Shown: one piece after another, positions 32,016 to 35,510 of the stretch | How positions within the stretch are numbered: position 1 is the stretch's first letter | How the letters are laid out: each line of letters opens with the position of its first letter | Source: Ga0077527 sp021300125 | GTDB lineage: Bacteria > Pseudomonadota > Gammaproteobacteria > Burkholderiales > SG8-41 | Assembly (NCBI GenBank): GCA_046339595.1 | Contig: JBKDUF010000134.1 | Coordinates: 1 to 35,510 of the forward strand | Length of the DNA: 35,510 bases | Direction of reading: 5' to 3' | Notes under the pieces: generated by a model | Databases searched by the model: none | What the model was told of the DNA's origin: nothing | The model's input: only the letters and a program-made list of their open reading frames with translations | Position numbers and translations under genes: made by a program

Positions 32016-33119
32016 TCAGAACAGACTACCTTGTTTCGCTGCGCCCGGCACCCGGAACAGCGTGGTATTGCAACGCATGCCCTCGCCGCGCCGCGCCTGG
32101 TTGAGGCCGGCCTTTTTGCAGGCAACGTCGAAGCGGCGGCCGATCAGCTGGGCGAGTTCGCCTTCGCCGCGCATGCGGCTGCCGAAATCCGGATCGTTGT
32201 CGCGGCCGCCGCGCAACTGCTGCACGCGGCTCATCACATGCGCCGCCTTCAGCGGGTAGTGGCGCTGCAACCAGTCGCGGAACAAACCCTTCACCTCGTA
32301 CGGCAGACGCATCAGGATCCACGCCGCGCGCTGCGCGCCGTGCTCGGCCGCGGCCGCCACCAGCGCCTCGATCTCGTGGTCGTTCAGGAAAGGCACCACC
32401 GGCGCCACCATCACCCCGGTCGGAATCCCCGCCTGTGACAGCGCGCGCACCGCCTGCAGGCGCCGGGCCGGCGCACTGCAGCGCGGCTCCATGCGCCGTG
32501 CAAGCTCCGGGTCCTGCGTGGTCACTGACACAAACACTGCGGCGAGCCCCCGGGCCGCCAGCGGCGCGAGCAGGTCGATGTCGCGCTCGACCAGCGCGTT
32601 CTTGGTGACGATACCCACCGGCTGGTTGAATTCGGCGCAGACCTCGAGGATGCCGCGGGTGATGCGCCGCGCCCGCTCGGCCGGCTGGTAGGGATCGGTA
32701 TTGGCACCCAGCGCAATCCGCTCGCAGCGGTAGCCCGGCTTTGATAATTCTGCGCGCAGCAGTTCGGCCGCGTTGACCTTGGCAAAAATCCGCGTCTCGA
32801 AATCCACGCCCGGTGACAGGTTGCGGTAGGCGTGGCTCGGCCTTGCATAGCAGTAAATGCAGCCGTGCTCGCAGCCCTGGTAGGGATTGATCGACTGGGT
32901 GAATGGAATGTCGGGTGAGTCATTGCGGCTGAGTATGGATTTGGCGCGTTCGTCGGTGATGACGGTTTTCAGCGCACGCTCTTCCTCATGGGCGGCGGAC
33001 TCCCAGCCGTCGTCAAAGGCCACGCGCTCCACCTGCTCGAAACGCCCCTCGGGGTTGACGCCCGCGCCACGGCCCTTGCGCGCATCGGCATGTTTGCCCG
33101 ACAGCGTGCGCAAGGCCAT
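32016..33119 (-). CDS. PA0069-family radical SAM protein
   Basis: A 367-residue radical SAM protein. The cluster motif is CEHGCIYC (Cys83, Cys87, Cys90; CX3CX2C), followed by YARPSHAYRNLSPGVDFE, ERIALGANTDPYQPAE and VFVSVTTQDPELARRMEPR. The layout resembles the PA0069/Rv2578c and spore-photoproduct-lyase-like group. The reaction is unknown. It begins 2 bp after the thioesterase gene. Confidence 0.9.
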   Translation of the reverse strand: MALRTLSGKHADARKGRGAGVNPEGRFEQVERVAFDDGWESAAHEEERALKTVITDERAKSILSRNDSPDIPFTQSINPYQGCEHGCIYCYARPSHAYRNLSPGVDFETRIFAKVNAAELLRAELSKPGYRCERIALGANTDPYQPAERARRITRGILEVCAEFNQPVGIVTKNALVERDIDLLAPLAARGLAAVFVSVTTQDPELARRMEPRCSAPARRLQAVRALSQAGIPTGVMVAPVVPFLNDHEIEALVAAAAEHGAQRAAWILMRLPYEVKGLFRDWLQRHYPLKAAHVMSRVQQLRGGRDNDPDFGSRMRGEGELAQLIGRRFDVACKKAGLNQARRGEGMRCNTTLFRVPGAAKQGSLF

Positions 33120-33121
33120 GC

Positions 33122-34105
33122 TTACTCAGACCGGTAAGCGTGGGTGGTCATCAGCTCGAACACCTTGCGCCGCTTGCCGTCCGCGCCTTTGCCGGTGACC
33201 TCGGTATGCACCACCGCAACCAGCCGGCCGTGGTGCACCACTTTCGAGCGGATTTTCAGCGCGCGGCCTTCGCCGGGACTGATATACCAGGAGGACAGCG
33301 CGGTGAGCTGCCAGTACTCGTTCAACGCAGCGACCGCGTTTTCCGCGGCGAGGCCGAGCAGGATGCCGCCCTGCACATGGCCGACACGGTTGCCGATGTG
33401 CGGGCCGTTTTTAACGGTGGCCTGGGCGCCGCCGCCGGGGACATGCTTTGCCTGCACACCCCAGAAATGCTGGATGAAAGCACCGCCCTGCTGGCGCACA
33501 TGCTGCAGCGACACATCGGCCGCGGCGAGCACCTTTTTCTCGTCGGGACGCAGCTGGCCACCGGGGATTTCCGGCGTCGGATTTTCGCCGCGGCGACGAT
33601 GCGGCACCGGATGCAGCTCCACGCCCTTGGGTGGCTTGAGCACCATGAAGGTCGCAGCACCATTGCAAACCAGCCCTGCATCGTTGCGGATCGCCACCGT
33701 GCTCGTGCCCTGTTTTCCGGCCGCACCCTCGATGAAACCGTGCATTGCGCCGCGTGCATACAGGCGGCCGGTGCCGGGCTGGCCGCTGAACTGCAGGTTC
33801 ATGGTGACCGTGGCCAGCCGCGTTTTCGGATCAAGGCCGGCGCGCACCGCGCCCGCCATCGCGAGGTCGGCAAGGATGGCAAAGCCCGACAGGCTCAGCT
33901 GGCCGTCATCGGCGCTGCAATGCGGCGCCACATCCACCGACAGCGCGGTGTGGTCGGTGCCGACATGGTCATATGAAAGGTCGAGAAAATTGCCGGCGAA
34001 GTGATAGCCGGGTTCGCGGTTAAGCGCGATGCCGCGCAGCACCTGGCGGCGGATCGATTCCAGGGTGGCGTCAACGGCTGACGCGGGCCAGGCGTGGGAA
34101 TTCAT
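33122..34105 (-). CDS. Double-hotdog thioesterase (PaaI-like)
   Basis: A 327-residue protein with two hotdog domains. The first is at about 25-160, with LSGFAILADLAMAGAVRAGL and a following beta sheet. The second is at about 225-327, with NRVGHVQGGILLGLAAENAVAAL in the central helix, the PaaI-type signature. It probably hydrolyses acyl-CoA thioesters. ATG at 34105 gives MNSHAWPAS; a GTG ten codons upstream is possible. It is first in the run thioesterase-radical SAM-HDAC-LLM. Confidence 0.82.
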   Translation of the reverse strand: MNSHAWPASAVDATLESIRRQVLRGIALNREPGYHFAGNFLDLSYDHVGTDHTALSVDVAPHCSADDGQLSLSGFAILADLAMAGAVRAGLDPKTRLATVTMNLQFSGQPGTGRLYARGAMHGFIEGAAGKQGTSTVAIRNDAGLVCNGAATFMVLKPPKGVELHPVPHRRRGENPTPEIPGGQLRPDEKKVLAAADVSLQHVRQQGGAFIQHFWGVQAKHVPGGGAQATVKNGPHIGNRVGHVQGGILLGLAAENAVAALNEYWQLTALSSWYISPGEGRALKIRSKVVHHGRLVAVVHTEVTGKGADGKRRKVFELMTTHAYRSE

Positions 34106-34185
34106 GATCCGATTGTAACAAGCAGGCCCCGCCACCCCAGCCGGAGCCAGACCCCGAAAAATTGTAAGTTATTGTTTTTATTTGT

Positions 34186-35061
34186 TTATTTTTTAAGCAC
34201 GGCATCCACCGCAGCCAGCGCAGCGGGGTTTGCGCCCTGCGCCCGCGCCAGTTCCAGCGCCACCACGGCCAGCGCGCGGTATACCCCGGCGAGGCGCGGA
34301 TCAAGGGCCTCCAGCGCCCCATGCTGGGCCTGCACCACCGCGGCATCGCCACGCAGCACCGGCCCGGTCAGCGCGCGCGCCGGGCCGAGGCGAAACACGT
34401 TATCCAGGGTCTCGCGCACCAGCGGCGCGAACATCTCCAGCGCGGCGCCGCGCGCCAGACCCGCAGCCTCGGCACTGCGCAGCCCCGCCTCCAGCAGCGC
34501 CACCAGGTCGTTGCACATCAGCACCGCGGCAGCGTGATAGAGCGTCTTGCCTGCGGCATCCATGCGCGCAACGCGTGCACCGAGGCGCTCGAACAGCGGC
34601 TGCAGGCACTGCAGCGCTTCGGCATCGCCTTCTGCCGTGCACCAGGTGCCGGCAAACGAAGCTGCTGCCGCGGCCGGATCGGCAAAGGACTTCAGCGGAT
34701 GCACACTCGCAACCGCTGCACCCGCAGCCCGCAGCGGCGCGAGCAGCGATGAAGGCAGGGCGCCGCTGCAATGGCAGACCACGTCGCCGGCGCGCAGCAG
34801 GCCGGTGCCAGCCAGGGCCATGGCAAGCGGCGCAATGACGGCATCGGGCGGCGTCAGCAGCCACAGGTCTGCCGGACGCAGTGCGGCAAGATCATGCACT
34901 GCACGGCCGGCACCGATGAACGCCACCGCGGACACCGCGCTGTCTGCGCGCGTGGTCAGAACATCCTGCAGGACTGCTTCGCGATCAGTGGCGATGAGAC
35001 GCCCCACGCTGCGGCCGAGACGACCGGCGCCGAGGAGATTCAAGGTCGGTGTTTGCGGCAT
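34186..35061 (-). CDS. Rossmann-fold/DUF2520 domain protein
   Basis: A 291-residue protein. An N-terminal NAD(P)-binding Rossmann domain (NLLGAGRLGRSVGRLI, 8-23) is followed by ADLWLLTPPDAVI and HPLKSFADP, then a helical DUF2520 domain (about 145-291) with TLYHAAAVLMCNDLVALLEAG. It resembles pyrroline-5-carboxylate reductase or ketopantoate reductase folds. The substrate is unknown. It starts 21 bp after the partial gene at the window edge, and 80 bp separate its end from the thioesterase gene. Confidence 0.88.
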   Translation of the reverse strand: MPQTPTLNLLGAGRLGRSVGRLIATDREAVLQDVLTTRADSAVSAVAFIGAGRAVHDLAALRPADLWLLTPPDAVIAPLAMALAGTGLLRAGDVVCHCSGALPSSLLAPLRAAGAAVASVHPLKSFADPAAAAASFAGTWCTAEGDAEALQCLQPLFERLGARVARMDAAGKTLYHAAAVLMCNDLVALLEAGLRSAEAAGLARGAALEMFAPLVRETLDNVFRLGPARALTGPVLRGDAAVVQAQHGALEALDPRLAGVYRALAVVALELARAQGANPAALAAVDAVLKK

Positions 35062-35082
35062 GCAGCGTGAGCGCCGAGAGCG

Positions 35083-35510
35083 CTACTTCCTCGTTGCGGA
35101 CTTGTCCGCGGGCGTCATTGCCTCGGGGTCAGGCTTGGGCGGCTGACAGGATTCCACCCGGGGATTGCGTTGGCAGAAATCCGCCGGTAACGGCTCCCGC
35201 ACAACGGGAACGGGCTTGGGCTGCCTGGATGCCTGAGCCTTGCGCTCGGCCGCCACCCTCTCCTGGATCGCCCAATCGTCGCTGCAATCGGCGCTTTTCT
35301 GGCGCCAGCACTCGGTGGTGACCCGCTCGCGCATGCGCCGCTCCTCGTTCTCATGCATTTTCGCAACCAGCGGATCGCCGGGCACATGGTTTTTGGGCTG
35401 CACCGCGAGCGGCACGCTCCTTGTCTGCTGCGGTGGCGCCTTGGCCGAAGCCGGCTCGGCATTCACCGCCTGACCGCTCTTGGCGGCACTACTGGCAGCG
35501 GACTTGTCGC
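35083..35510 (-). CDS. Hypothetical protein, partial at 5' end
   Basis: The frame is open from the window edge to the stop at 35083, so the N-terminus is beyond the window; an internal GTG at 35466 is a weaker start. The visible 142 residues are rich in Ala, Lys, Pro and Ser with four cysteines (ECWRQKSADCSDDW, DFCQRNPRVESCQPP) and no membrane segment. A signal peptide may lie upstream. Not recognised. Confidence 0.6.
   Translation of the reverse strand, partial: DKSAASSAAKSGQAVNAEPASAKAPPQQTRSVPLAVQPKNHVPGDPLVAKMHENEERRMRERVTTECWRQKSADCSDDWAIQERVAAERKAQASRQPKPVPVVREPLPADFCQRNPRVESCQPPKPDPEAMTPADKSATRK

Overview
The window is a gene-dense piece of a G+C-rich chromosome (about two thirds G+C by eye) from a betaproteobacterium. 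The evidence is gene content and order: yajC-secD-secF behind queA-tgt, hda-HAD-pcnB-folK-deoxynucleoside kinase-panB-panC, the divergent purM-purN set followed by DUF3108 genes, and rpmB-rpmG/radC beside coaBC-dut. The family or genus cannot be fixed from this stretch. There is no phage, integrase, insertion sequence, CRISPR array or plasmid gene; this is core chromosome with a few lineage-specific genes.

Layout. 1-5683 (minus): queA-tgt (tRNA queuosine), yajC-secD-secF (Sec translocon accessory complex) and the N-terminal part of a DedA membrane protein. 5741-7294 (plus): tRNA-Leu(CAA) with a promoter, a crotonase-fold protein and a small membrane protein. 7313-13099 (minus, transcribed from the right): hda, a HAD phosphatase, pcnB, folK, a deoxynucleoside kinase, panB and panC. 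13250-19534 (plus): purM, purN, two tandem DUF3108 proteins, an NSUN-type RNA methyltransferase and an MscS channel. 19661-20824: a fatty-acid desaturase. 20850-22141 (minus): rpmB-rpmG and radC. 22245-24802 (plus): coaBC, dut, a CbiX-like protein and a DUF192 protein. 24865-27268 (minus): sodB, a free-standing PuuD-N-like membrane protein and ybiB. 27541-28704 (plus): an FrsA-like hydrolase. 28685-35510 (minus): pcm, a PsiF-repeat protein, then a tight four-gene run (thioesterase, radical SAM, HDAC-like deacetylase, luciferase-like oxidoreductase), a DUF2520 protein and a partial secreted-looking protein.

How genes work together: panB and panC make pantothenate, and coaBC carries its phosphorylated form to 4'-phosphopantetheine. 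purM and purN are consecutive or near-consecutive purine steps. folK feeds folate, and the folate cofactor is used by both PurN and PanB. dut and the deoxynucleoside kinase act on the dNTP pool. Hda controls DnaA. PcnB polyadenylates RNA.

No obviously new multi-gene system is visible. The strongest oddities are: purN with no standard start codon where one is expected (ATC at 14347); a crotonase lacking both hydratase glutamates; a queA promoter that predicts a leaderless mRNA; a five-copy 12-nt tandem repeat upstream of pcnB; a sharply A+T-rich rare-codon island inside the HAD phosphatase gene; a shared palindrome CCCGA(A/T)TCGGG at two promoters; a pair of mirror-image terminators; and the compact thioesterase/radical SAM/HDAC/LLM operon. 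No gap without a gene exceeds 300 bases; the longest is 27269-27540, between divergent ybiB and the FrsA-like hydrolase, where no convincing site was seen.
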